DNA of 64,000 nucleotides from Citromicrobium bathyomarinum (GCA_001306305.2 CP155577.1:372001-436000); one strand, 5' to 3'. Counted from the first letter of the stretch, positions 52,077 to 60,865 are shown. Numbers and translations: made by a program. Notes: generated from the sequence alone by a model not told the origin.

Positions 52077-52650
52077 CCTTGCAGCCGACCCGGTCGACGC
52101 AATGCTGATCGACGTGCGCGCCAACACGCGCGGCTTTGCCGAGGATGTCGCCCGGATGCGGCAAGACCTCAACGGCGAACTCGTGGCCGGGTTTTCACGC
52201 GCGGGCGACGTTCTCGAACGCAGCCTGCTGAAAGCGATCCGGCGCGGCAGCCTCGGCTTCGAGGATTTGCAGGCCTCCGCCAGCAAGGCGATCGACCGGA
52301 TCGCGAGCCAGGCGCTCAAGCTCGGGATCGGTCAGATCTTCGGGGCGAACAATCCGCTGGGCGGGATCGTCGGCACTTTGCTGGGCGGTGTGCTCGGCCT
52401 ACCCGGCCGCGCGACCGGCGGCCCGGTGAGTGCGCAGCGCGGCTATCTGGTCGGTGAGCGCGGGCCCGAACTCTTCGTGCCTCCGTCGGATGGGCGGGTC
52501 GTGCCGCTGACAGCGCATGGCGGCGGTGCGCGGCGGGTCGAGGTGGCGATCCAGCTGGCCGCGCCTGCGGGCACCGCCGCGCCGATCGCGCTCGAACGCT
52601 CCAGCCGGCAGATCGCGGCGGCGGTGCGCCGGGCGATGGAGAACAGCTGA
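52069..52650 (+). CDS. Short tail tape measure protein
   Basis: A 193-residue protein, close to the 219-residue tape measure of RcGTA (g11) and very short for a phage. The helical N-terminal part (DEDVARMRQDLNGEL-like EDVARMRQDLNGELVAGFSR) and a Gly-rich hydrophobic centre (LGGIVGTLLGGVLGLPGRAT) precede a C-terminal beta part. It sets tail length and passes DNA/ejection signals. The stop overlaps the next ATG by one base. Confidence 0.85.
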   Translation: MPDLAADPVDAMLIDVRANTRGFAEDVARMRQDLNGELVAGFSRAGDVLERSLLKAIRRGSLGFEDLQASASKAIDRIASQALKLGIGQIFGANNPLGGIVGTLLGGVLGLPGRATGGPVSAQRGYLVGERGPELFVPPSDGRVVPLTAHGGGARRVEVAIQLAAPAGTAAPIALERSSRQIAAAVRRAMENS

Positions 52651-54989
52651 TGGCCTACTGGCTTTGCGCTGCCCGCAACGGGCAGGAGCACGACCATATC
52701 CAGCGCTTCGACCCGCGCTTCTGGACGGTCAATTTCCCCCGTCCGATGATGGCAAGCGTGGTCACCACCGCGCCCGATGCGCTGCGGCTGACCTGCGAAT
52801 TCCATCACGCGGGCGAACTCGCGGGGTTGATCTGGGAGAGCGTGGATAGGCTCGACCATCCGCTGCATCGCTACGCGACCGACCGCGATTATTCGCACAC
52901 GGTCCTGTCCTTCCGCTGGCGCAGCGGCGGGATCATCCCGCTCGACGCAGTCAATGGGCCGACGCTGACGATCGAGGGGCGCGATGCGAGCGGCACTGCG
53001 CGCAGCTGGTATGTCCGGCTGTGGAACTACGCCGAGGGGTCGCCCGAGGACGCGCGGGTGACGCTGCCGTTTTCGGCACTGGTGAGCGGCTTCACACTAC
53101 CCGGAGAGCCCGTCCATCCGCAGGACATCGACCGCATGTTCATCTCGCTGGTGCCGCCCGGCTACGTGCCGGGCAGCGCCGATCCGCTGGCCCAGCGCGC
53201 CGATGGCTGGGTCGAGCTGAGCGATATTGCCTGCGACGGCGCGCATGCGATGCTGGAGATCGGCGAGAGCATGCTGCCCGAGCATGGCGAGCAGATCGCG
53301 ACCGCCTATGACGACTGCTTCAACCAGACGCCTGCGCGGCTGATCCGCCAGATCCGCCAGCTCGGCTATCGCGGGCGGGTGGTCCACTATGTCGGGATGA
53401 GCCATTATTTCCGGCTCGAACCGCTTGGCAGCGGGCATTACGTCAGCCTCGCGGGCGGCGTGCTCAACGATGCCTGCGCTGCGTGGCATCGGGCTTTTGC
53501 CGAGGAGGCGCAGGCCGCCGGGTTCGAGGTCATCTGGTCGCTGTCCTACGAGTTGTTCGACGCGCATTGCTGGAACGACTGGAAACAGCGAGCCTACGAT
53601 GGCGCGCCTGCGCAGACCGGGTGGGAGCCGCCCTCTGCGCTGCTCTCGCCCGCGCATGCAGGGGCGATGGGCTACCTGCGGCAGGTCGCGTCGGCGTTCG
53701 TGCAGATCGCGCAGGCCGCCGGATTGCCGGTTCTCTTCCAGATCGGCGAGCCGTGGTGGTGGGTCATACCGGGCAGCTTCGGACCGTGCCTCTACGACGA
53801 TGCCGCAAAGGCCGCGTTCGGCGGCGATCCGCCGGTGATCGCGGATATGCGCGCACCGCTGGATGAGGCGCAGAAGGCACTGCTCGATCAGGCGGGAGCG
53901 CTGCTCGCCGCCTCCACCGCCGCGCTGGCGCAGGCGGTGCGCGATGCTGCCGGGGGTGAGGCAGAGGTGCTGCTGCTCGCCTTCACGCCGACGATCCTCG
54001 ACGGCCAGATGCCCGAGATCGAGCGTGCCAACCTGCCGACCGGCTGGGCCTGGCCCGCCTTCGATCGCTTGCAGTTGGAGGATTACGACTGGCTGACCGC
54101 CGGTGCCGATGCCCGCCGCCGCGCGGCTCACGCGCATGTCGATGCGCGGCTCGGCTACCCGATCGACCGGCAGGACTATTTCGCGGGCTTCGTGCTGAAC
54201 GCCGAAGATGCGCCCGCCTACTGGGCGCGGATCGACGCCGCGCTGGACGAGGCGCGCATGCGCGGCGTGACCCAGCGGTTCGTCTGGGCGCTGCCGCAGA
54301 TCGCACGCGACGGATACACCCGGCTTGCCCCGCCCCAGCCCGACCAGCGCGAGGACCACATGCAGAACTTCGACGACGTCCCCTATCCGCTCACACTCGG
54401 CACGGATGCCAGCGCGAGCCCCGAATTCTCGACCTCGGTGCTAGTCACCGCCTCGGGCCACGAACGCCGCACCGCGCAGTGGGCGGACGCGCGGTTGCGC
54501 TTCGATGTCGGACCTGGGATTCGTTCGGAGAGCGAGCTGGCAACCCTGCTCGGCTTCTTCCGCGCCCGCCATGGCCCCGCACGCGGCTTTCGCCTCACCG
54601 ATCCGTTCGATTTCTCGTCCAACGGCACCACGGGCGCGCCGACCCCTGCCGACCAGCTGCTCGGCCTCGGCGATGGCGAGACCACCCGCTTCGCGCTGGC
54701 CAAACGCTACGGTGAGGGACCCGAGCCGCAGGTCCGGCGGATCACCCGGCCCCACAGCGGCACGGTGCGCGTCTCGGTCGGCGGTCAGGAGACCGCAAGC
54801 TTCACGCTCGATCCGCTGGGCTTCGTGGTGCTCGACGATGCCCCGGCGGACGGAGCGGAAGTGCGCGCGGGCTTCCTGTTCGACGTGCCCGTGCGCTTTG
54901 CCGAGGACCGGCTGGCGATCAGCGCCGCCGGTTTTGCCGCCGGGCAGGCACCCAGCGTGCCGCTGATCGAGATCAGGGAGGCGGCATGA
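52650..54989 (+). CDS. DUF2460 distal tail protein with large N-terminal extension
   Basis: A 779-residue protein. The C-terminal about 210 residues (from residue 571, MQNFDDVPYPLTLGTDASAS) are the conserved DUF2460/TIGR02217 distal tail protein of RcGTA g12. The first 570 residues are extra: a beta-rich region (1-200), then a helical part with aromatic-rich motifs such as EVIWSLSYELFDAHCWNDWK, and further helices. It recalls glycoside-hydrolase TIM-barrel folds of GTA tails. An internal ATG at 54360 follows GAGGA, so a separate short protein may also be made. Confidence 0.85.
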   Translation: MAYWLCAARNGQEHDHIQRFDPRFWTVNFPRPMMASVVTTAPDALRLTCEFHHAGELAGLIWESVDRLDHPLHRYATDRDYSHTVLSFRWRSGGIIPLDAVNGPTLTIEGRDASGTARSWYVRLWNYAEGSPEDARVTLPFSALVSGFTLPGEPVHPQDIDRMFISLVPPGYVPGSADPLAQRADGWVELSDIACDGAHAMLEIGESMLPEHGEQIATAYDDCFNQTPARLIRQIRQLGYRGRVVHYVGMSHYFRLEPLGSGHYVSLAGGVLNDACAAWHRAFAEEAQAAGFEVIWSLSYELFDAHCWNDWKQRAYDGAPAQTGWEPPSALLSPAHAGAMGYLRQVASAFVQIAQAAGLPVLFQIGEPWWWVIPGSFGPCLYDDAAKAAFGGDPPVIADMRAPLDEAQKALLDQAGALLAASTAALAQAVRDAAGGEAEVLLLAFTPTILDGQMPEIERANLPTGWAWPAFDRLQLEDYDWLTAGADARRRAAHAHVDARLGYPIDRQDYFAGFVLNAEDAPAYWARIDAALDEARMRGVTQRFVWALPQIARDGYTRLAPPQPDQREDHMQNFDDVPYPLTLGTDASASPEFSTSVLVTASGHERRTAQWADARLRFDVGPGIRSESELATLLGFFRARHGPARGFRLTDPFDFSSNGTTGAPTPADQLLGLGDGETTRFALAKRYGEGPEPQVRRITRPHSGTVRVSVGGQETASFTLDPLGFVVLDDAPADGAEVRAGFLFDVPVRFAEDRLAISAAGFAAGQAPSVPLIEIREAA
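54351..54362 (+). promoter_or_regulatory. Internal ribosome binding site before the DUF2460 domain
   Basis: GAGGA four bases before an in-frame ATG (54360) that starts exactly where the conserved domain starts (MQNFDDVPYP). Translation here would give a 209-residue stand-alone g12-type protein, as in most GTAs. The spacing is a little short. Confidence 0.55.
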
Positions 54990-55801
54990 GCGAGGTATTC
55001 GAGACGGACCGCCTCGCAACCCGCGCCTTCTTCTGGCGGATCGAGCGGCGCGATGGCGTGACGCTGGGCTTCACCAGCCACGACCGCGACCTGATGCTGG
55101 AAGACGTGCGGCTGCGCGCCGCGCCCGGCATCCGCCCCGCCGCGCTGCGCCTGACGGGCGAGATTGCAGGCGACGACGCGCAGATGGACGGCGCGATCAC
55201 GCACGACGCGATCTCGGCGGCCGATCTGGAAGCGGGCCGCTTCGACGGCGCAGCGGTGACGATCGGCAGCATCGACTGGCAGAGCGGCGAGGCCCAGGCG
55301 CATTACTGGGGCACGATCGGCCAGACGGAAGCCGTCGCCGACGGTTTCTCCGCTCAGCTGCATTCGGCCAAGGCTGCACTGGAGGAAGACCCGGTCCCGC
55401 GCACCAGCCCCGGATGCCGCGCGCGCTTTTGTGGGCCCGGCTGCAACCTGTCGCCCGTACGCTTCACGGTAGAACGGCAGGTCGCGACGATCGAAGCAAG
55501 TGCCAATGCGGTCGGCTTTGAAGAGCTCGCGAGCGCGGATTTCGTGTTCGGGGAGCTGCGCTGGCTGGAAGGGCCCGCGCTCGGCCTGCGCCAGACCATT
55601 ATCGCCGATGAGGCCGGAATGCTGGTGCTCGACAGCAGCATTCCGGCCGGAGTGCGCGAGGGAACCCGCGCCCAGCTGCGCGAGGGCTGCGACCGCACTA
55701 TCGCCACCTGCTCCACCCGCTTCGCCAATGCGGTGAACTTTCGCGGCGAACCCTTCCTGCCAGGCAACGACCTCGTCGCCCGCTACCCATCGCGCAGCTG
55801 A
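54986..55801 (+). CDS. DUF2163 tail hub protein (g13 type)
   Basis: A 271-residue protein of TIGR02218/DUF2163. FFWRIERRDGVTLGFTSHDR is the conserved start, and SPGCRARFCGPGCNLSPVRF (about 137-156) holds three cysteines close together. RcGTA hub protein is reported to hold an iron-sulfur cluster, and these cysteines plus a later one (LREGCDRTIATCSTRF) are candidate ligands. ATGA overlaps the previous gene, and its stop joins the next start. Confidence 0.9.
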   Translation: MSEVFETDRLATRAFFWRIERRDGVTLGFTSHDRDLMLEDVRLRAAPGIRPAALRLTGEIAGDDAQMDGAITHDAISAADLEAGRFDGAAVTIGSIDWQSGEAQAHYWGTIGQTEAVADGFSAQLHSAKAALEEDPVPRTSPGCRARFCGPGCNLSPVRFTVERQVATIEASANAVGFEELASADFVFGELRWLEGPALGLRQTIIADEAGMLVLDSSIPAGVREGTRAQLREGCDRTIATCSTRFANAVNFRGEPFLPGNDLVARYPSRS

Positions 55802-56223
55802 TGGACAGGGCATCCCAGATCGCACGCGCGGCGGGCGATCTGGTCGGCACACCGTTCCGCTTGCAGGGGCGTGATCCATCGACCGGGCTCGACTGTATCG
55901 GGCTGGTGCTGGCCAGCCTCGCCGCGGCGGAGATCACTCTCGCGCTGCCAGCGGATTACCGGCCGCAACGCCGAGGCTTCGCGCTTCCCTATGAAGCGCT
56001 GGCAGCAGCGGGCCTGATCGCAATTCGCGCACCACGCCGCGCGGGCGATGTCCTGCTTCTGGAGACCGGCCCGGCGCAGGTCCATGCGGCGGTCGCCGTA
56101 AGTCGGCACCGAATCGTCCATGCCCACGCCGGGCTTCGCCGGGTCGTCGAAAGCCCGCTGCCCGATCACTGGCGCGTGCTCGCCTGCTGGCGGCCCGCTG
56201 CCAATCCGCAAGGAGATACATGA
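55801..56223 (+). CDS. NlpC/P60-family peptidase of the GTA tail
   Basis: A 140-residue cysteine peptidase: GTPFRLQGRDPSTGLDCIGL with the catalytic Cys near residue 31, and ETGPAQVHAAVAVSRHRIVH with the His near 98. It matches RcGTA g14, which degrades peptidoglycan during entry. Start overlaps the g13 stop by one base. RBS AAGGAG within its end serves the next gene. Confidence 0.9.
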   Translation: MDRASQIARAAGDLVGTPFRLQGRDPSTGLDCIGLVLASLAAAEITLALPADYRPQRRGFALPYEALAAAGLIAIRAPRRAGDVLLLETGPAQVHAAVAVSRHRIVHAHAGLRRVVESPLPDHWRVLACWRPAANPQGDT

Positions 56224-58391
56224 TGGCAACGCTGATCCTGTCCACGGTCGGCACCGCGCTCGGCGGGCCGATTGGCGGGGCGATCGGGGCGGTGCTGGGC
56301 CGCGCGGTCGACAGCGCGGTGATCGGCACGCCGACCCGCCAAGGCCCGCGCCTGACCGAGCTGGCGGTGTCCACCTCCAGCTACGGCCAGCCGGTGCCGC
56401 GCGTGTTCGGCACGATGCGGGTGCCCGGCGCAATCATCTGGGCGACCGAACTGGTCGAAAGCAGTCAGACGAGCGGCGGCAAGGGGCAGCCGAAGACCAC
56501 CACCTACAGCTACGCGATCTCCTTCGCGGTCGCGCTGTCGAGCCGGCCAGTCGCCGCGATAGGGCGTATCTGGGCCGATGGCGCATTGCTGCGCGGGAGC
56601 GCGGGCGACCTGAAAGTCGGCGGGGTCATGCGGCTGCACAAGGGCACCGGAGACGACGAAGTCGATCCATTGATCGTCGCAGACAAGGTCGCGCAGGGCT
56701 GTGCCTTCCGCGACCTCGCCTATCTGGTGTTCGAGGACCTGGAGCTGGCCAGCTTCGGCAATCGCATCCCAGCGCTCAGCTTCGAGGTGACCGCGCCCGA
56801 CGGTACGCTCGACGTCGTCGACCTGCTTGAAGACATCCCGCTTGCGGCTGGCGCTAGTGCTCCGCTGGCGGGGCTGCGGGGCTTCGCCGATCAGGGCGGG
56901 TCGCGCGCGGACCTGCTGGCGCATGTGGGACAGGTTTTCCCGCTGACGCTTGGCGCGACCGCCGAGGGCCTATCCCTGTCGCCGGTGGAGGTCGGCGAGC
57001 CGATCGCGCTGCCACCGCCGGTGGTCGGTCGGCTTGATGGGGAGAATCGCGCCGAGCCTCGCGTGCGCCGCGACGCGTCCAAGCGCGAGGTGCCAGCGGC
57101 CTTGCGCTATTACGATCCCGCGCGCGACTACCAGCCCTCGCTCCAGCGTGCGCCGGGCGTCGGCGGGGCGAGCGAGCAGATCGAGTTCCCCGGGGCCTTT
57201 GCCGCACCGGACGCACAGGGACGGATCGCCGCGCTGCATCGCCGCGCCCTGACCGCACGCGACAATCTCGAATGGCGGATCGCAGAGCCCGCGGCGGGAA
57301 TCGTGCCGGGGGCCGTGGTGACGCGCGCTAGCCACGGCGATGTCTGGCGCGTGAGTAGCTGGGAATGGCACGCCGACGGGATCGACCTGGGGCTGGAGCG
57401 GATCGCGCGGCTCCCTGCGGGGCGCTCGGTTGCTGATCCGGGCTCCGGCCCGCCCCCGCTCGATGAAGTGCCGGGCGAGCTCGTGCTTCGCTATGTCGAA
57501 CTGCCGTGGGACGGATCGGGCGATCCGGCGACGCCGCAACGCTACGCCGCGCTCAGCATGGCGGGTACTCGCAGCCCGATCGCGCTGTCGGCGGTGGAGG
57601 GCGATGCGCTGCTTCCGCTCGGGCAGGTGGGCCGTGGCGACACGGTCCAGGGTGCCAGCGTTGCACCGCTCGCGCCCTCCCCCAGCCTGCTGTTCGAGGC
57701 GGAGGCCACGCTGGAGATCGCGCTGGTCTCGGCCGGCATGCAGCTGCAATCGGTCGACATGCCCGCGCTGCTGGGCGGCGCGAACCGGCTGCTGCTGGGC
57801 GAGGAAGTGCTCCAGTTCCGCCAAGCCGAACCGCTCGGCGATGCGCACTGGCGCTTGACCGGCCTACTGCGCGGGCGCGCAGGGACCGAACATCACGCAG
57901 CTGCAGGCCACCCGCAGGGCACTGCCGCAATCCTGATCGACCACCGGCTGGTCGCGCTCCCGGCGCAGGATCACATGGAGATCGCTGCGCTTCCCGGTGT
58001 CGGCTTGACCGAGCCCGTCTACGCCGCGCTTGGCTCTGCCGGCGTCACGCAGCGCCCGCTCACCCCTGTCCACCCGCGGGTCGATCTCACAGCGGCGGGC
58101 GATGCGATGTGGAGCTGGGTGCGCAGGGCACGCGGAGGCTGGCGCTGGCAGGACGGAGTGGACATGCCGCTGGTCGAGGAGCGCGAAACCTATCAGGTCG
58201 GCCTCGGTTCGCTCGAAACGCCACATGCGCTGTGGGAGGTGACCGGGCCGAGCTTCTCCCTAACCCAGACCCAACGGGCAGACTTGCGCGCACTCCACCC
58301 GTTAGCGGCGCTGTGGGTTCGCCAGATCGGCACCCGTGGTCTGTCGCCCCCCGTCCGCCTTCCCACCGCCCCATCCCAGGAGACCAACTGA
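56223..58391 (+). CDS. GTA host-specificity/baseplate megatron protein (g15 type, short)
   Basis: A 722-residue protein. The N-terminus (ATLILSTVGTALGGPIGGAI) starts the family, then a tail-hub region with QPVPRVFGTMRVPGAIIWAT and the C-terminal part with LLRGRAGTEHHAAAGHPQGT. RcGTA g15 is about 1300 residues and contains a TIM-barrel-like domain that is missing here. ATG 56223 is preferred over 56220 (seven versus four bases from AAGGAG). Confidence 0.88.
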   Translation: MATLILSTVGTALGGPIGGAIGAVLGRAVDSAVIGTPTRQGPRLTELAVSTSSYGQPVPRVFGTMRVPGAIIWATELVESSQTSGGKGQPKTTTYSYAISFAVALSSRPVAAIGRIWADGALLRGSAGDLKVGGVMRLHKGTGDDEVDPLIVADKVAQGCAFRDLAYLVFEDLELASFGNRIPALSFEVTAPDGTLDVVDLLEDIPLAAGASAPLAGLRGFADQGGSRADLLAHVGQVFPLTLGATAEGLSLSPVEVGEPIALPPPVVGRLDGENRAEPRVRRDASKREVPAALRYYDPARDYQPSLQRAPGVGGASEQIEFPGAFAAPDAQGRIAALHRRALTARDNLEWRIAEPAAGIVPGAVVTRASHGDVWRVSSWEWHADGIDLGLERIARLPAGRSVADPGSGPPPLDEVPGELVLRYVELPWDGSGDPATPQRYAALSMAGTRSPIALSAVEGDALLPLGQVGRGDTVQGASVAPLAPSPSLLFEAEATLEIALVSAGMQLQSVDMPALLGGANRLLLGEEVLQFRQAEPLGDAHWRLTGLLRGRAGTEHHAAAGHPQGTAAILIDHRLVALPAQDHMEIAALPGVGLTEPVYAALGSAGVTQRPLTPVHPRVDLTAAGDAMWSWVRRARGGWRWQDGVDMPLVEERETYQVGLGSLETPHALWEVTGPSFSLTQTQRADLRALHPLAALWVRQIGTRGLSPPVRLPTAPSQETN

Positions 58392-58843
58392 TGTCCATCC
58401 CACTGGAACTCGCAGCGCGATCGCCGCGCAACGCTCTGCCTTTCCTGGTCGTCGCCCAGGCGCAGAAGGAAGCGACCGTGAACGAGGCACTTGCGCGGAT
58501 CGACGCGCTGCTGCGCCCCGTCGTGGAGGGGGAAAGCGATGCACCTCCGGCGGAGCCTGCGGAGGGCACGGGCTGGATCGTGGGTGCGGGAGCACAGGGC
58601 GAGTGGGCGGGGCTTGAGGGCGCGCTCGCGTTCAGGGTCGCAGGCAGCTGGATATACGCGCAACCTTCGGAAGGCACCGTTGTATTCGACCGCGCGCTGG
58701 GCGGCTTGCTTCATTGGCGCGATGGCTGGCAGACGGTCGCGTTGCCCACAATCCCCACTGGCGGTGCAACGATCGACACGGAAGCGCGCTCCGCGATCGG
58801 GGAACTGATCGCACAACTTCGCGCCTTCGGCCTGGGGATTTGA
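58391..58843 (+). CDS. DUF2793 protein at the end of the GTA cluster
   Basis: A 150-residue DUF2793 protein: RNALPFLVVAQAQKEATVNE at the start, then GWIVGAGAQGEWAGLEGALA and a GGLLHWRDGWQTV segment. These small tail-end proteins resemble fibre or head-spike components of GTAs; a helical C-terminus could trimerise. Its start overlaps the previous stop by one base. Confidence 0.85.
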   Translation: MSIPLELAARSPRNALPFLVVAQAQKEATVNEALARIDALLRPVVEGESDAPPAEPAEGTGWIVGAGAQGEWAGLEGALAFRVAGSWIYAQPSEGTVVFDRALGGLLHWRDGWQTVALPTIPTGGATIDTEARSAIGELIAQLRAFGLGI

Positions 58844-59065
58844 GAGCGCCGCCGGGAACCGCCGGTTTGACGAAGCGTTGGCGGGCCGGGAGGAACAGGG
58901 ATTGATCCCGGCTTCCATCAAGAGACGTTCTCGCTGATGAGGCAATCTTGCAACAGTGTCTTCGCTTTACGGAAACGAGGGCCTGTCTGCTTGCCTCGGA
59001 ACTGGGGAAAAGTTAAGTGGGGGCCTCCTGGTGGCTCCCAATCATTACAAAGGGGAATTACAGTA

Positions 59066-60184
59066 ATGCGCAATATCGTCATCGGAATGGCGATGGCTTC
59101 GACGATGCTCGCATCGCCGGCACTTGCACGTGACAGCCAATGGTACGTGCAGGTCGAAGGCGGTCCGATGCTGGTCGAAGACCTCGACTTCGACGTCAAT
59201 GGCGTCGAAGACCAGCTCACCCAAGATTACGACGCCGGCTATGACTTCGGCGGTCTCGTTGGTTACGATTTCGGCCCGGTCCGGATCGAAGCCGAAGCGA
59301 GCTACCGTGAAGCCGACGCCGACCAGCTTATCGTCGGCACGCTCGGCTTCCCGGCCGGTGCCGGTACGCGCCTCGCACCCGCAGGCCAGTTCCCGGCGAA
59401 CGGCTACGTCAACTCGCTGAGCTTCATGGTCAACGGCTTGGCCGACTTCGGTCCCGATGACGGCCTGCAGGGCTTCGTCGGTGGCGGTGTCGGTGTCGCC
59501 CGGACCAAGGTCCAGACGACCATCAACACCAACGGTGCGCCGGGTCTCGACGATTCGGACACCGGGTTTGCTTGGCAGATCCTCGCGGGCGTTCGCGCTC
59601 CGGTGACCGATCGCATCGATGTCGGCCTGAAGTATCGCTTCTTCAACGCCCAGAACATCGAAATGGTCGATCGTCTTGGTGACGTGCTCGAAGGCCGCCT
59701 GCGCTCGCACTCGCTGATGGGCACGGTGACCTACAACTTCGGCGCACCGCCGGCACCGCCGCCCCCGCCGCCGCCGCCGCCGCCGCCGCCTCCCCCGCCG
59801 CCGCCGCCCCCGCCGCCCCCGCCGCAGGTGCAGTGCAACACGGGCCCGTACATCGTGTTCTTCAACTGGGATCGTTCGGACATCACTCCGGAAGCAGCCT
59901 CGGTTCTGAACAACGCGATCTCGGCTTACCAGAACTGCGGCAACGCTTCGGTCATGCTGGCCGGTTACACCGACCGTTCGGGTACCGTTCAGTACAACCT
60001 CGGCCTCGCGGCACGTCGTAACGCTTCGGTCCGTCAGTACATGACCGGCCGTGGTATCCCCGACGCCCGCATCAGCAGCGAAGCCTTCGGTGAAGCGAAC
60101 CCCCGCGTTCCGACCGCCGACGGTGTCCGCGAACTGCAGAACCGTCGCGTGGAAATCACCTACGGTCCGGGTTCGGGCATGTAA
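59066..60184 (+). CDS. OmpA-type outer membrane protein with polyproline linker
   Basis: A 372-residue protein: signal peptide (to about residue 22, ASPALA), an eight-stranded barrel (about 25-225), a 23-residue run of prolines, and a C-terminal OmpA domain (IVFFNWDRSDITPEAASVLN and AGYTDRSGTVQYNLGLAARR) that binds peptidoglycan. AAAGGGG precedes the ATG at 59066; the longer open frame upstream is not used. A perfect terminator follows. It anchors the outer membrane to the wall. Confidence 0.95.
   Translation: MRNIVIGMAMASTMLASPALARDSQWYVQVEGGPMLVEDLDFDVNGVEDQLTQDYDAGYDFGGLVGYDFGPVRIEAEASYREADADQLIVGTLGFPAGAGTRLAPAGQFPANGYVNSLSFMVNGLADFGPDDGLQGFVGGGVGVARTKVQTTINTNGAPGLDDSDTGFAWQILAGVRAPVTDRIDVGLKYRFFNAQNIEMVDRLGDVLEGRLRSHSLMGTVTYNFGAPPAPPPPPPPPPPPPPPPPPPPPPPPQVQCNTGPYIVFFNWDRSDITPEAASVLNNAISAYQNCGNASVMLAGYTDRSGTVQYNLGLAARRNASVRQYMTGRGIPDARISSEAFGEANPRVPTADGVRELQNRRVEITYGPGSGM
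59756..59824 (+). repeat. Triplet repeat coding for 23 prolines
   Basis: CCG/CCC/CCT codons in an unbroken run of 23 prolines (69 bases). The triplet nature allows slippage without changing the frame, so linker length may vary between strains. Pro linkers of this sort separate barrel and peptidoglycan-binding domain in sphingomonad OmpA proteins. Confidence 0.95.
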
Positions 60185-60212
60185 TCGAGCGGACTTCCGC
60201 GACGAAACACTG

Positions 60213-60243
60213 GAAGGGGCCGGAGCAATCCGGCCCCTTCTTC
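60213..60243 (+). terminator. Rho-independent terminator after the OmpA gene
   Basis: GAAGGGGCCGGA pairs perfectly over 12 bases with TCCGGCCCCTTC across GCAA, followed by TTCGTT. It ends the OmpA transcript. Confidence 0.85.
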
Positions 60244-60277
60244 GTTGGGCAGGTGAAAACGGAGGAGATCACCTGTC

Positions 60278-60829
60278 ATGACACGTCTTTCCAGGCTCAC
60301 ACGCGTTGCCCCGGCCGCGCTCGGGCTCACCTGCGCCGCCGCACTCGCTGCATGCGCGACCACACCGGTACCCGGCGAAGAACTGCTCGCCACCGCCACC
60401 CTGCTCGACACGGACGGCAACCCCACGGGCGAAGCGCGCCTGCTGGGCGTTGGGGACCGCGCGGAGCTCGCCGTCACGGTCGAGGGGCTCACGCCGGGCG
60501 AGCACGGTTTCCACCTGCACACCACGGGCCGCTGCGCCCTGCCCGACTTCAAGTCGGCAGGCGGGCACCTCAATCCCGCCAACAAGGGCCACGGCCTGCT
60601 CGATAATGACGGCAGCCATCTGGGCGATCTGCCGAACTTGGTGGTCGCAGCGAACGGCACGGCGAGCGTGCAGGTGCCGCTCGACGGCACACGCACTTAC
60701 GTGATCGACCAGATCTTCGATGCAGACGGCACCGCCGTGGTCATCCACGCGGACGCCGACGACGGGCGCACAGACCCGTCGGGCAATGCCGGTTCGCGCG
60801 TGCGCTGCGGCGTTCTCGAACAGGCCTGA
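60278..60829 (+). CDS. sodC: Cu/Zn superoxide dismutase
   Basis: A 183-residue protein. The export signal (ALGLTCAAALAAC) carries a lipobox-like Cys near residue 26, so it may be a lipoprotein. The metal-binding core is intact: EHGFHLHTTGRC (Cu His pair), GGHLNPANKGHG (bridging His) and SHLGDLPNLVV (Zn His, Asp), then VVIHADADD. It dismutates superoxide in the periplasm. GGAGATC precedes the ATG. Confidence 0.93.
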   Translation: MTRLSRLTRVAPAALGLTCAAALAACATTPVPGEELLATATLLDTDGNPTGEARLLGVGDRAELAVTVEGLTPGEHGFHLHTTGRCALPDFKSAGGHLNPANKGHGLLDNDGSHLGDLPNLVVAANGTASVQVPLDGTRTYVIDQIFDADGTAVVIHADADDGRTDPSGNAGSRVRCGVLEQA

Positions 60830-60838
60830 CAAGCAGAA

Positions 60839-60865
60839 GGGGCGAGGCCAACACGGCCCCGCCCC
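60839..60865. terminator. Hairpin between sodC and the MFS gene
   Basis: GGGGCG-A-GGCC pairs with GGCC-C-CGCCCC across AACAC. It sits between convergent genes and may end both, though no long T-run follows. Confidence 0.55.

Larger units (their letters stand above)
44352..58843 (+). mobile_element. GTA-type (RcGTA-like) head-tail gene cluster
   Basis: The gene order is small terminase, large terminase, portal, DUF6127, prohead protease, capsid, connector, small unknown, DUF3168, tail tube, two chaperones, tape measure, DUF2460, DUF2163, NlpC/P60, host-specificity protein, DUF2793. This is the RcGTA order (genes g1-g15). No integrase, repressor, replication or lysis genes are present, which separates a GTA from a prophage. 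Many genes overlap by 1-8 bases. In sphingomonads such clusters are vertically inherited; activity cannot be judged from sequence. Confidence 0.85.

Noticed and set aside
53097-54359. Minus-strand 420-codon frame in the tail region
   Set aside because: Antisense to the DUF2460 fusion; no ribosome binding site or recognisable domain.
44352-58843. Active temperate prophage
   Set aside because: No integrase, repressor, replication or lysis genes, and gene order equals RcGTA; a GTA-type cluster explains it better.
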